60,000 nucleotides of DNA, from assembly GCA_914767715.1 (NCBI GenBank), contig OU612068.1:25608001-25668000 (forward strand), written 5' to 3'. This document shows positions 21,601 to 34,600 of this stretch, piece after piece. The stretch's first letter is position 1. Every line of letters begins with the position of its first letter. The notes beneath the pieces are model-generated. The model had not been told where the DNA came from and did no database searches. It was given only the letters and a program-made list of their open reading frames with translations. The stretch comes from Membranipora membranacea (lineage: Eukaryota; Bryozoa; Gymnolaemata; Cheilostomatida; Membraniporidae). A program made the translations under genes and the position numbers.

Positions 21601-21669
21601 ACTGTCAATTGATGTGATTTGAACCCAGATTTAAAATGAAGACTTTGTTTCCTATTATCTGATGACAGT
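21601..21669 (+). ncRNA. C/D snoRNA family G (F-related), copy 2
   Basis: Interior nearly identical to G1; terminal stem ACTGTCA/TGACAGT instead of CTGCCA/TGGCAG, a paired change. D box CTGA 21,659-21,662. Confidence 0.72.
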
Positions 21670-21989
21670 TATATTAGCTGGTCTTCAAGTTGAGCTCATC
21701 ACATAAGGTGTTCTAAACCTGATATATTGTTCTTGCAGCATGGAGATAGGATTATCACATCAAACACCAGTAAGGGCTCTGACAGCCACTCATTTACACC
21801 TTAGACCAGTACACAGTCCGATATATCATACTTGGTATGAAGTTATATGCCCCATCAGCTCAAATATAGCGGATTGCAGATATCTTGGGAGCACAGGTTA
21901 GCATAATTTTCTTTATAGATGGTGTGCAGTTAGTTGTAACATTTGATGCCCAGAAAGATTATAAAATCATGTGCCAATTGATGTTTGGT

Positions 21990-22067
21990 TAGCTGTGATG
22001 AGACCACATACTTGCTACTCTTGAATTAGTTGATGACGAAAGTGTATCCACATTATTAACTGAGCCG
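21990..22067 (+). ncRNA. C/D snoRNA family E, copy 2
   Basis: C box GTGATGA 21,995-22,001, D box CTGA 22,060-22,063; essentially identical to the PRPF8 intron-20 copy. Confidence 0.8.
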
Positions 22068-22279
22068 ACTACTAAAACTGTAAGTGTTCTTAATTTTGAT
22101 TGGGCTTGTTACAACAAGACTAACAAAATGTTGTGTTGTTTCAGTGTGGATATGGTTTCATGAGCACAGCCTGAGACCCACCCGAAATATCATACTTGTT
22201 ATGGAGATATCTGCAAAATCTCTAAGGTGAGAACTCCAGCTTGATCGCATAAGATGTCCAAGAAAAATATTGTGTTATT

Positions 22280-22345
22280 TGAATGTATGAAGTAATGTTA
22301 CGTTTACCAAATCTATCATCTTTTGGTTGAATGATAGCACACAAT
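22280..22345 (+). pseudogene. snoRNA Q, degraded copy 2
   Basis: GAATGTATGAAGTAATG and GTTTACCAAATC align with Q1/Q3, but no D box CTGA is found at the expected position. Confidence 0.5.
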
Positions 22346-22380
22346 TCTTTTTAGTTAATGCTTGCTGTTATGATTTGTAG

Positions 22381-22485
<105 letters not shown>

Positions 22486-22547
22486 TAAACTATTCAGGAC
22501 ATAATAGAAACTAAAAGTGGATGACCCACGTGCATGTCACAATGGTC

Positions 22548-22623
22548 TGCTGTCAACTGATGAGAACTAGAACCCATATTTTGATGATGACAAAAAGTTT
22601 TCCTATTAGCCTGATGCCAGCAA
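22548..22623 (+). ncRNA. C/D snoRNA family F, copy 2
   Basis: C box CTGATGA 22,557-22,563, D box CTGA 22,611-22,614; one mismatch in the terminal stem (CTGCTGTCA/TGCCAGCA). Confidence 0.7.
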
Positions 22624-22693
22624 CATCTCTTTGCAAGGCTATGGATGTGTCCATCCCTGACTCTGTGTTAACCATGATGCTTTGTTTTACTAG

Positions 22694-22918
22694 CATGGGG
22701 ATGAGATCATAACAGCTACCACCAGTAACTATGAGACTTCAACCTTCTCCAGTAAAAACTGAGTGGAGAGTGAGAGCTATATCAGCTACTAATCTACATC
22801 TGAGAACCAACCATATCTATGTGTCTTCTGATGACATTAAGGAGACAGGATTCACTTATATTCTGCCCAAGAATAAATACTGAAGAAGTTCATTGTTATC
22901 TCTGATCTTAGAGCACAG
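22694..22918 (+). pseudogene. PRPF8 exon 22 copy with frameshifts
   Basis: Full-length copy of exon 22 with both splice sites. One extra A (AGTAAAAACTGAG) creates an in-frame stop, and two extra bases follow near GAATAAATACTG. Outside these it is close to PRPF8. Confidence 0.85.
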
Positions 22919-22975
22919 GTTAGCACCATTTTCAAAATACAGCTGAACAAAATCACGGTGGAGTTACTCATAACA

Positions 22976-23050
22976 TTTGATGCTGAGAATGATTATAAAA
23001 CACTGGTAACCTAGTTTATCAATGATGGGACCAGGGATCAACCAAATGAT
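22976..23050 (+). ncRNA. Conserved intronic block P, copy 2
   Basis: Matches 9788-9862 almost base for base, then diverges; here the 3' flank adds TTGATAAA, which can pair with TTTATCAA inside the block. Confidence 0.45.
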
Positions 23051-23207
23051 GTGGCACCATTTGATAAATGTTCTGATGCATCCCCAACAAAAGAATCTTG
23101 CTTAACAAATGTGATTTATTTTACAGATTGAGGGCTATCTGGGAGACGCACACCTGCAACAAATTTAGATCCTAACATTGCAAGGTGAGCACTCCAGCTT
23201 GATCACA

Positions 23208-23239
23208 TCACAGAGTAAGGATATATCCTTCCTATGTGA
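23208..23239. repeat. TCACAGAG palindrome, copy 1
   Basis: TCACAGAGTAAGGATAT plus its imperfect reverse complement, 32 bp. Same family at 34,167, 46,126 and 53,526. Confidence 0.75.
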
Positions 23240-23269
23240 TCACATGCAACAAAAATATTGCGTTAGTCG

Positions 23270-23350
23270 AATGTGTGAAGTGATTTTACGCTTACCAAAT
23301 CTTATCAACTTTGAGGTTGAATGAAGACTATTTGTTACTGATCGCACATA
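23270..23350 (+). ncRNA. C/D snoRNA family Q, copy 3
   Basis: Terminal stem ATGTGTGA/TCGCACAT, D box CTGA 23,338-23,341, TTACCAAATCTTATC conserved; C box weak (AGTGATT). Confidence 0.6.
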
Positions 23351-23573
23351 ATTCATATGCAGCTTACTTTATTTGAGCTTCTGGTATGACATTAGTTAAT
23401 GATTGTTGTTATGATTTGCAGGAACAGAACCTACTGGTTGGTGGATTCACGCTATCTCATGGGAAACTTCAGCTCAATTTCTATTGGAAATGATATATTT
23501 TTTATGCTGGATTTCCTTTGAATTATGATTTTGGTTCTTCATGTTGGGGATTAGGGGAGATAATGTTGTATGT

Positions 23574-23587
23574 AATAAAAAAATAAA
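23574..23587 (+). terminator. Poly(A) signals of derived host gene
   Basis: Two AATAAA hexamers (23,574-23,579 and 23,582-23,587) after the last PRPF8-like segment. Confidence 0.5.
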
Positions 23588-23591
23588 ATGC

Positions 23592-25647
23592 AAGTACTAG
23601 TATGATGCCCTAAAATGAGCTCTGAAATAGTCACCATAACTTGCTTTTTGAGAGGTTAGATTTGACAAAATAATCCTGCTTGAACTCCCACATACGGTTC
23701 TTGCGCTATTTGTCCAGCCCCCTATGGATATACTGTAGAAAACCCTGGACAGACACGGATAGGGGATTATATCCCAACAAAAAAAACTGAATAATAAAAC
23801 TAATACAGGACCATTGAATTCCATATCTGGAATAGCATCATTAGCTTTCTTTTGCAAAACAAAGGGCTTTCAAAAATAGCCAGTCCCTAGTAGCAATCTA
23901 GAAATGCCCTAATCATTGACACTGTAGGCGTATAATTACTGTTTGCAATTTTGTAAACAAGACCATTTCTCAGGCTAAATATTCATACTACTAGGGACAG
24001 CCAATCAGATCACAGTCAGATGAGTCCCTGTGTTTAGTGTCCTAACCGTATAACGCTATGATACTATTTCCATTCTATGAGAAGAATCTAATTCAGTGTA
24101 CAGGACACATGGAGCAATGGCATTTAATTGTGGCAAACAGTGGAGACTGAAAACGGAACATGTGAAAAGCAATGATGCTATCATTGAGTTACTGTCCACA
24201 ATCCAGGTTTTTTGTGTTTGAAAAAAACAATGGATTTAGCAGCTTGTCCTGAACAGTGCTGCTGATTGTACGCAAATTTCATATTCAAAATTTTTCGAGT
24301 TGGGAACACAAATACTGAGATTGTGGACTGTAAATCAATGATAGGTAGCATCATAGCTTCGGCTGTATGTGATGTCCTGTCTATGTTTCCCACTTGGTCT
24401 AGGCCCTAGGGACAGATGGGATACAGCCCTCGAGGCTTTAGTAATCTTGTGCCATGGCATTTTCAAGAAGTTCCCACTAGGTTTTTCCTAACAGAAAATG
24501 TGGAACAACTGTTGTGGAAATTATGCCCTCAACTTGCCATATACTGGAATTATTCATATGAATGCATGGATGGATCAAAGGTATAATTCACGGTACGTAT
24601 GGCTTTTTGTAGAGTAAACCTTCCGGTATCTAGCTAAAATTCTGGTGGCTTTAAGGTTATGCAAGCCTAGTAACAACCTCCAAAACTCAGCCAAGCCACT
24701 TGACAAAAGTTCAGCTGTGGCGGCAGTGGTCACCTGTACTTAGTAGCATCGTGAACCAATCAAAGAGAAGGAAATTTGCCAGCAACCATGCAGTAAACTG
24801 TATATTGAAAAAGTTACATATAGAGCATTTTAGCAAGTGATGACCGATTATGATTGTTTAGGGTCAGACATGCTCGCCCAATCGATGGCAATATGTCAGT
24901 GACTAGAATAGTCGCATTGACTTTTCCTCATAATGATGGCGTTGGAATCCTAGAAAATGCCGATGATGTTATTCTGTTTTATTAAACCGACTATTGCTGG
25001 CCTATAAGCAGAGGTCTCATATTTGATCACAATGAAGTACTGGACGTGATCATTAAAATACAGAAACATCTGATACTCTGATCTGATGCAGGAATTCAGT
25101 AGTAAAGCATTAGGAGTTGTCTTCCAATTCAGATCATGGAAAACAACTCTTAAAAAACATATACAAGATATTTTCTGGTAGTATTAACTCTTCTGATCAC
25201 AACAGTGACAATGAGAATTGGAGATACTTAACTCTGGGAAGTAACATAGATGACTGAAAGTAACGATGTCTCAAAAATACTACAAAAATACTTTTGTAGG
25301 ATATTATTATTGAGGAACCAACTTTGGTTGAACTCATCAATGAAAAGTAAAACAGTCAAGTGAATTACCCAACTGTGAGAGTAAAGCATTTGAATTTGTG
25401 CTTGATTCATAATTTTCTGATAATAATGTATAACGCTCTGATAATAATATATAACATGTGTCGGTTAAGTTAGATTACATCCATCTCTCTCGCTATATAT
25501 ATATATACACTGCATATAAAAGGTTGTATAAAATACCGGGTTAAGCTTTGAACAAGTTTTCTCTTTCACCATGTAAATATGACATCTTCTTCTATTAAGG
25601 TCACAAGGGCAAGAGGTTGCTTCGCTAAATACAAAGCCTAGTGTCAT
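23592..25647. other. Intergenic stretch
   Basis: No gene recognised. Contains the MITE-like element at 23,881-24,000 and a short AT repeat near 25,494-25,507. Confidence 0.5.
23881..24000. mobile_element. MITE-like element with 13-bp terminal inverted repeats
   Basis: CAGTCCCTAGTAG at the left end and CTACTAGGGACAG at the right end (one mismatch) enclose about 94 bp without an ORF. No clear target-site duplication. Confidence 0.55.
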
Positions 25648-28600
25648 CTAGGCTGACTGTTGAGTATCCATTAGTTTGCCATTCTCGGCAGTAATGCTTT
25701 CCGTGATTGTCTCTGCGGTTGTACTGGTCAGTAATTGGTCTTTGGTAGACTTGCTATCTGTTGGTAACATTTCGACAGCTTCCTCTATGGTATTGGGCAT
25801 ACTGCTACTTAAAGTTTCCGGCAGGAAAAATGTATATATGGCAGCTAACAAAATGAGTGCTGCGATGACTATAAATGGGAATTGCTGGAACACAACATTT
25901 TTCTGAAATAAAAATAAGGTGAAATCTATAAATAAAGTCTCATCGACTGAACAAAGGATTTCAGAGTGTTCAGTGAATCAAAGAAGTATCCCTACCAGGT
26001 CACAAACAATCAAACTGTCGAACCGCCTGTCGAATCATTTGATCTAATTCACATTAGGAGTTTTCTTCTCAGTTGGACCATTACAGAATGACAACTCCCG
26101 CTAAAAATTACCCTAACCATTTTATTTCTCAATTCCGTGTCCAACCATCAAATATAAGCAATAAATCTGCAAAGCATGAGATCATAACAGCCTGGTAAAT
26201 CTTGATGCGGAAAATTACTTAATACTTACTAGATACAAGACTTGAGGAGCTACCATACCACCAAACCTCATCGAACAGCCACATAGAGCCAAACAACTCC
26301 CTCTGCAAATAAAGTATAAGTACTTGTCATGTGTGGAATTAAGAAGAGGATGGTGCATATTGTGTAAAAAAAGCAAAACACACTAAAGGTGCGTCGATAT
26401 AGAGAATCTTAGGTGTAGATACGATCAGTATGATAACACCTTGCCTCTTTTTCACTTTAAGAACATGGAAAGTCACACTGGTGCTGATAAGCAAATCTCA
26501 ATAATCCTCACCTTGCAAACGTGGGAAAAAGCTCAGCGGCATAAACAAATATAAGACACATAACTGCAGCTATTGCCATTTTTCCGAGCAGCGAAAATAA
26601 TGTAACCAACCAGCTTATATCTGTGTCACCATCTACAAGGGAGAGAAAATAGGGAATTATATACAATTATATATAATAAGTGTAGATCTTTGAACTAACA
26701 AACCTTACACAGATTTATATATAATTTTAGGGTCTTCAGTGCCCTGTCACTTTGGTTTTCTTCAGTTCAACTTTCACTGTGCACGTACAAGTGGACCAGA
26801 GATTTAGTTAAGTCTGTGCGTTTATTAAATTTTTTAACAAGAGCACATGCGAGAATAGCTTTTATTTATTCATCTATTAATTTAAATCAAAGATAAAATT
26901 ACATGGAGAAATCTTGGTGAGCACATTATACATAGCATATAACAGCTCTGATAGCTGTGAGACTGCAAAAACATGCTACGCTGTGCTAGTTTCCTTCGCA
27001 CCTTGTCATGGTTTCTCTCATTAACACCATATCAAGGTTTGTTTATGATTAAATGGTGTATCAGCTAGATAGGATCTATTCAGAGGTGTGTCAATGTGAA
27101 TGGGAACAACACCAAATAGTTTAATCGTTAATTCTTTAACGTTAACAGCATCAAATGTTTGACTGTGAAACACATAGAGGTAATTTTCCTGGATTTTAAG
27201 CTACTATGTGATTATCTTCCATTCCAGATTTTGCTAGAACGCAAGATGCGGATCAGAATTTGATTCTTAAACGTAAACATTAGTGTAATGGAAAGCTCTG
27301 GTATCGTGGACAAACCGTTCAAACGTGAGCAGTTCGGAAACTTATTTTTCAGTACTCACAATTTTTGGGAATAGTGCCAGATATCACACAGAAAACAGCC
27401 ACCAAGGAGCAGCACACAATCAGAGGTCTCTTCCTCCCGTATCTACAAACATGAGCATAAAATGTCAGAGAATGGAAATAAACCCACATCCATGGTGTGT
27501 GAATCAGATTTCTCATTTTAAATTTTTGGTTTCTTTTAACTTGATGACACTTTTAATAGTGAATATTATTCCTTGGAAAGCACGCTCTTATAAGATTGTT
27601 ATGTGGCAATTTTGAACGGTTGAAATAAAGTTAATAACATCATCATCATCACTCCTAATCACACTCATGCCGTATGTAGTTTTCTGGATAATCACTAGCT
27701 TTCCATCCACAAGGAGTGGCTGTGAAAGCTACAGAAAAAGTCAACAATATCAACACCATAGATAACTGTCACAAGGGTGCAGAATACCTTGAAGTGTGAG
27801 CCAGAAGGATGGTTGTAGTTTATCGTTTTACGGTAAAAGTGTGATAATATTCATGTAGTAGTACTTTGGAGTTAACAAGTCATAACGGTTCTTGCAATCC
27901 AAAGAGCAAGAGACATAAAAGTACATTACATTGAGCTGTAATGTTGTCGATACTATTGTCTTAGCCTCCAAAAAATCAGTTGACTGTTTGTCCATCAACA
28001 TCAAACTGAAAAAATATCACAATACTTGCCTACTTGCTAAGTAACAATATTATATCAAAGGCATTAAAGATACCTATGTAAATTATGTTAAATTTCTTTA
28101 GAGTGGGAGAATCAAAATTAATAATAAAAATAAAAGAAAGAAAACTTATTTAATTTCCGGGATGTCAGCTTACCTTATCATGACAAAGATAATAATCAAG
28201 TTGACTACAATCTCCAGCGCTGCACCGATAGCAAAGTTGAGGTATCTGTTACCAGCAAGATTACCGGTGTTGAATATAAATACGTAATACGCTAAGGAAG
28301 ATACACACCTACAAAACAGAGAGCAGTGGTTTCATTTTAAAATGCGATATTTACCAATTCCTCCTAAAAAACAAGAGCATTCTGTCAGATCTTGATATAA
28401 GTGTCGGCTTTCATATTCAGTGCAACAAAAATGATATGTGCATGGACTTTCTGGCCTTTGGTGGATAATTAAAGAAAAAAAGTTCCTGCTTCCATATTGC
28501 AAAACCTTATGGTGAAATATAAAAAAGATGATTTTGCCATCCTCGTCGATCATAATTTGTCAGTTGAAGTGAGGAACTTAGCTGTATCACACTTTCTTTT

Positions 28601-31600
28601 GATGACGAAATGATACCAAAGCAAAATAGCTGCATCTGGTTAAAAACTTTTTAGCCAAGTTTTAAGATATATTATTCACTCAGCTATTCATGGGAATTTA
28701 CGTCAAAAATTGATTTAAAAGTAAGAAAAAGGAGTAAAAGGATTTTGACGTTGCAAGCACTTCATACCCTCTCATTTCTGTCATGTGACCCAAATTTTCC
28801 AGAAAACTAGAAACTCACACGCAAAAAGGAGGAAAATATGAGCAAGCTTTTACTTTTGTTGATATTTATTGCATATGTTTTATTTGTTGCGGAATGAGGA
28901 TTAAAATTAATCCTCTTAAAACATGGAAATTTGAAATTACGAAACAGGTTATCCGAGCTATCCATATCCACACTTTCCCACATTAGTCACTCCAGTAAAA
29001 ATATTTGCATTTTATTTAGTCAGTTTCCCTGGAAATTAAGTTGAGCCACCATTTATTTTAAGAAAAGTCATTTAAGCTTTGCACTTAGTCAATAGCATAA
29101 TAAAATGTGTTGAATTTTAGGCACCGCTGTTTCGTGTACAGTCAAAAAGTGGGTGACAAATAGATTGAGCTGCATTCATCTCTCAAATAGGCTTTTATTG
29201 ATGGCCACTGATCAAACCTCAGACTACTGTTTAACAAATGACAAAATAATGCATCAGGGCTGCTGGCACAGTCAGGGTGACAGCCCAAAGCGGTTTCAGT
29301 CCGTATCCATTGTACAAGAAGACACAACTTCTATTAAAACTTGGTGGTTGACTGAATCATGAAACGAATACAAATCATAACAACTGGAGTGAATATTTTC
29401 TTACAGCAGGAATTTTTAACTATCTTTTGGATTTTTGTGTAACAACTCCCAGATCACTCATTGCATGGTAGAAAATTAGGCACAGAAGTCAATATCAGCG
29501 CCTATGATATGATAGCGCAAGTTTGTAGAGCAAAACGTACAAATCACGTGATCACAACGCACTAATTAAACTACATCAACAACATTGAGAACTGAACCAA
29601 GATTCTAGCCAAAATAAATAAAAACTAGAAAGTGGTTTCAGTTGTTATTGCTAAATAATTGATACTGCTAGAAGCTGTCCAGTCATCTTATATTATTGTT
29701 GGAGTATTCCTATATAATGTATTACAGTTTAGAGAACTGGGCTAACAGCCAAAAGTTTGCTAATGTTCAAGTTTTTTGCTTTTTATGTGTTGGATTCAGT
29801 ACAGTACTCATATGTATGTTTGTTTTTTTTCTTTCATCTAATCGCTAATCGTCCCTGTCATGCCAAGGACGAATTTAGTTTCGGACATTTTCATTCAATT
29901 GGCCGAACAGGATGCGTGTTAACAGGTGGATTGCACCTGGGCTGAGGCCTTGCACTATTTTTAATGTAGGCCTATCATGTACATACTTTACATACATGTG
30001 TACTGTAATGGCAATTAATACCAGCGAGGTGGGGTGTAGAGCTACTGATCAGAGCCAGCTGAATATTTACATGTATTCTATTACAAGTCCCAAACATCTT
30101 CTGACTACAGGAGAATCAGTATACCATTTTTTGCTGCTGCTTTTTAGCCTCAATTAAGCACAGCTGAGCAGTGAGTGAAAGTGATAGCGAAAGAAAAATC
30201 TTCTCACAAATTATTGGTGGGAATGCGCAACGTATTCTCATTTCAATTTCAACGTCAAAAACAGATTCAAATATCAAGCTTGAGCTTTTTATCGGTTCTT
30301 CACCATCGAAACACTTTATTGATAGCCCGAGATTCCCGAACATCAGGCCTGCTTGAAACTTGGCGGGGGAGGGGGGTATCCCGAAATATCCCAACGTTAC
30401 TCCTGCTTGAACACTTCACCACTGCCCCTATCAGGTGTAATGCTGCCCTCACTCTTTGAATCTTTGAATTCTAATAGTTTAAGTTATCTTCTCTTCTCTT
30501 GTGAGGCCAGCTAAAGGGTGATTACTAACAAATCTTCCTGTTATGACACGGCTCTCGGTTAGGAATACAAGAATAGAACCAATGAGCCATTCATGACAAT
30601 CAGTTGATTTTCTTTAGGCAGAAGCTGCCTATTTCCTTCTAACTGACAATAGCTACATATTTGTTCACACTTTATGCTTCATGGACATGGCACTCACACT
30701 TGCAAACAATTATACCTTCTTCTCAATACATGGCGTTTTTTGTAGAGTAACAAGGCTTCACTATTTCACGGTGTTTTCACAGGCTTTTCTCCATCAACTG
30801 CACCAAGGAAATAATTTCAGGTACCTCTTATGTAATTTCTTTAATTTTATGCCTTGTTGACAATGCTTTGAAATGTTTTTCGCTTGAATGTAACTGGCAA
30901 TATATCAGGAAATATGAAATGTATCACTGTTCCTTTTTGGTAGGCTACCTACACAGCACACTACACATAGCTATAACACTTAGAACAGGTAGTGGGCCTT
31001 TGTGTTAGAAAAAATGGTAGAAAGCTTAGGCTCAAAACCTAACCCCTGTTGACCAGATCACCCCTTAGATGGGCCAGAAGCCCAACAGATAAGGCCACTG
31101 CTGTGACACCCTTTTCTCCTTTGACACTTATTTTACAGGATTTATGCTTCACTGCTGGGAGAACCCTACCGAAGAATTCACATATTTAAACTCAGCGACC
31201 TGGCCAATAGTGGGTGAATACACGAATTAAATATTTGCAGATTTTTATTTTTTTTTAATTTCTTCCACTAAGCTAACATGGAGGAAATTGTCTATTTACA
31301 ATGGCTAGCGGATTTCTATTTGACAAATTTTGTATTATTAGCGAAATACCTGAACTTCTAGTTAAAGTTAAAGTAAAGTTTTCCACCTGTAAGGCGTCTG
31401 TTTTCAACTTGAAGACATTTGTCATTTTTATATTGACTTCCACTCACCAAATGTAGCACATGCCAATAAGACGCTTCAGCAATGTAGGAGTACGCAGCAC
31501 ATTTTTAAATGATTGAGCTTGCGGCGGTTTGCCGGCCATCATTTTGTGTTGCTCCATTTCAGACAACTGCTGAGTGGTGTACGTCATCATCTCACTGACA

Positions 31601-34600
31601 TGCAGTCCGTTTACTCTTGCTGCACGGCGTATGAATATATCCACTATCTCCTCAAATCGCCCTTTCACTAGAAGCCATCTTGGAGATTCTGGTAACCACC
31701 TTTGTAAACAGATTAGAATAAAAATATCAAATTTGAGAGATGATCAAGGATCCAAACACAAATTTTAATAAGAAGACATCGTTCTCGCGGGCTAGGCTAG
31801 GCGTGCATCTAAACAGTGAACATTTCATGATGCAATTTAGAGTTTAGTTGAAGTTGGTGTTCCTGCAGGCAAAAACATGCCCTCCTTGATTTGAGGAAGT
31901 GAGTGAAGGTAAAAAATATTTCGTGAAACTTGTCCAAGTAATGGTCTGACAGTCCAGTTATTTGGAGTCAATGTCATTTGTCACAGGACATGATATTGAC
32001 TATGTCACGACGTAGGTTTTAGGAAATCCAAAAATGCAACTTTGCCGCTGACATCCCATGAGAGTTATCATTGCCCTGATCATCCTGGGTTAAAGTTGCA
32101 TTGTGGGTATTATTCAAGCAGTCCTATTTTATGTTTCAAATACACCACACCAATTCAATAATAAAACAATATATTTTTAATTATATCCATAGTTCTCGAC
32201 AAAATTTCAAAAGGGGACTTCCTTATGTTTTTAGCAACTTTTTTAAACGATACGGTAACAGTTTTTTTTTTATATCTCTTAAAATTGGGATCGATTGTAC
32301 TAGTGGATTTATCTTTAGATACTAAGATAGCCATTAGATTAGACTTACCAGAAATATGGAGCTGTGGCGAGGGCCACAAATGCTGAGGCCATCTGCATGT
32401 GACGCCAGTTGGGAAATATATATCCAAACATTGCTGTAAGCAGTTGAGCGAAAGCCCAAGACATGCCAAAAGCTGTCATAACCACACTGCGGTACCTTTG
32501 TTGGAAAAACTCGATGCAGTGAATGAATGCCACTGTTGAAATACCCTGCAAATGTTAAAGAAAATGGTTAGGCTTTTGCGATAATCTGAGGCTGGACTTG
32601 CTGCAACATCCACGAAGCTGTTACATTATATTGTTGATATTTTTTTTAGTTAATTCAAGTGCGAAAGTAGAAGGAGAAATCAAGTAGTCCTCTTTCACTT
32701 ATTATTCCAGATAATGTAGGGGCGCCCCGGGGCCGCCCCCACTGCCTGCAGATTGATATGAGTCTCTCTACACCGTAGTGTTTGGATAAATCCAAATGTG
32801 CTTGAGTTCCCAGTCCTCCAGTTCGGGTGGTGGGACGTTTCAGTTTGAGAACTCAAGCACATTTGGATTAATCCAAATGCTACGGTGCATAGATAACCAA
32901 CCTGAATTGATTGGTGCTCATGCACAAAGTGGGGGCGCCCTGTTATGAACATCCAAAGAATTGTGGTACACACGTCATCAATAAACACAAATATTCAGTA
33001 TGACTTCATACCGCTAACAGGAGATATCAGGGTATCTGGTGAGCAAGGTAATAATAGTGACATGTGTACATCCAAAACTGAAGCCTTACATTACAAGAAG
33101 TATTTTATATACAATATGGCGGAGTTTGTGTTGAGATGCGTTTCTGTAGAGGCCTCGGTACAAAGTTATGGTATATTATGGAATATTATGGAATCTATCA
33201 GGTTTTAATTTTTTCACGATTGAAAGCCCATGCAAATATAGGGATCATTTTTCAAGTTAAATCTTAGAAATTCCTCTTAGTAACAACTATTTGTTATTTT
33301 CATAAATGATTAATATTTTTTATTAATTAATGAATGTAACATTTTCTTCCTGTGAACGACATGGAGGGGTAGGGGAGCTCAAATTAATTATCTAGGTTGG
33401 TATTATTTAGTATCTCAGAGTCAGACTCAATATGTAGTAAAGTGTTGGTGGCAACCAGCTAACAATCATACAGGATGTCACAGACTTCACTTCAATTCAA
33501 AGTCTAGTCACTTCAGACTATATAGACTGTATTTAAATAATATGAACCACTTACCTGAAGCCAGATGCCCAGTATGAATCTGAGAACAGTAAATGAGATG
33601 TACTCTGGCATGAAGGCCACAGCCAGTGAGATGGGTACTTGAAGGTACAGACTTATAGCCAACGTCTTCTTCCTGCCGAGGTGATCCGATATGATGCCGA
33701 ATATAAAGGCACCACAGAACACTCCCAGAAAGAACATGGTGTTACTGAGAGGCACTTTGTATTTCTCATCACAAACCAAATTGTACTGGAGAGAAATAGA
33801 AAGAAAAAGATTAATCATTTCTTTCGTTGTGATATAAATCAACGCATACAGGAAGTGAGTTAAGAAACAGTTGGTGACGTAGGAAATGTGACCCAAAAGA
33901 ATTGTGCGGGCTAATTTTTGTTTTGTCATTACATGTTTGAGTGTAACTTCCCACCTGCGAAACATGTCGGATTCTGTGCGTTATCTACTAACTACATCAC
34001 TGGTCTACTATGATCATTAATTTCTCATTCACTTGAAGCCCTACTTATGCAGATGAAGACCCAATTTGTGACTCAACACATGTTAGTTGTGATGTTACAA
34101 AATTTATAGGAAAGCTTTCAGTACTTGAATAATAAGATAAATTTATCATTGATTGATTGCATGATATCACAGTGTAAGGATATATCCTTACTCTGTGACA
34201 ATATTGTACCATTAATCAAAAATTATTTCACAAGAGTTGTCCTCTTTGTTGTGAGGCGCAGTAGTAAACAGTATGAATGAGCCGCAGGCAACAGCCCAAT
34301 TAAAAAGTGAAATTGAAACCATTTCCCACAACATGATAACAAGTTACATAACATTACAATCAACTAGCCTATGCAAAGTAGTGCCTGGACGGGTTACATG
34401 ATACCAGAAAAACTAGTGAGAATTCCTCAAGTCAATTAATGAAAATGATATGCAAATTTATAACACATATATAATTCGTCTTTGAAAATCTGCCTCCTCC
34501 TATTTTACCAGATGTTTTCATTTACGCTTCAAATATAGATTGATTTTTGCAAGCCTGCATAACTGAGATTGAAATGCTAAAACAGCGAGTGATGACCGAG

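Larger units (their letters stand above)
23127..23590 (+). pseudogene. PRPF8 exon 23/24 relics and 3' end of derived host gene
   Basis: TTACAG|ATTGAGGGCTA (23,127) resembles the start of exon 23. GCAG|GAACAGAACCT...GGATTCAC (23,422) resembles exon 24. The last segment runs into AATAAA at 23,574 and 23,582, the likely transcript end. Confidence 0.6.

Noticed and set aside
25100-25150. Inverted GGAGTTGTC...AACAACTC as a mobile element
   Set aside because: Short imperfect arms and no duplication or second copy with the same structure.
27600-27660. LINE 3' end at AATAAAG...CATCATCATCA
   Set aside because: The tail motif fits, but no LINE coding sequence lies upstream and the position is inside an SLC22 intron.
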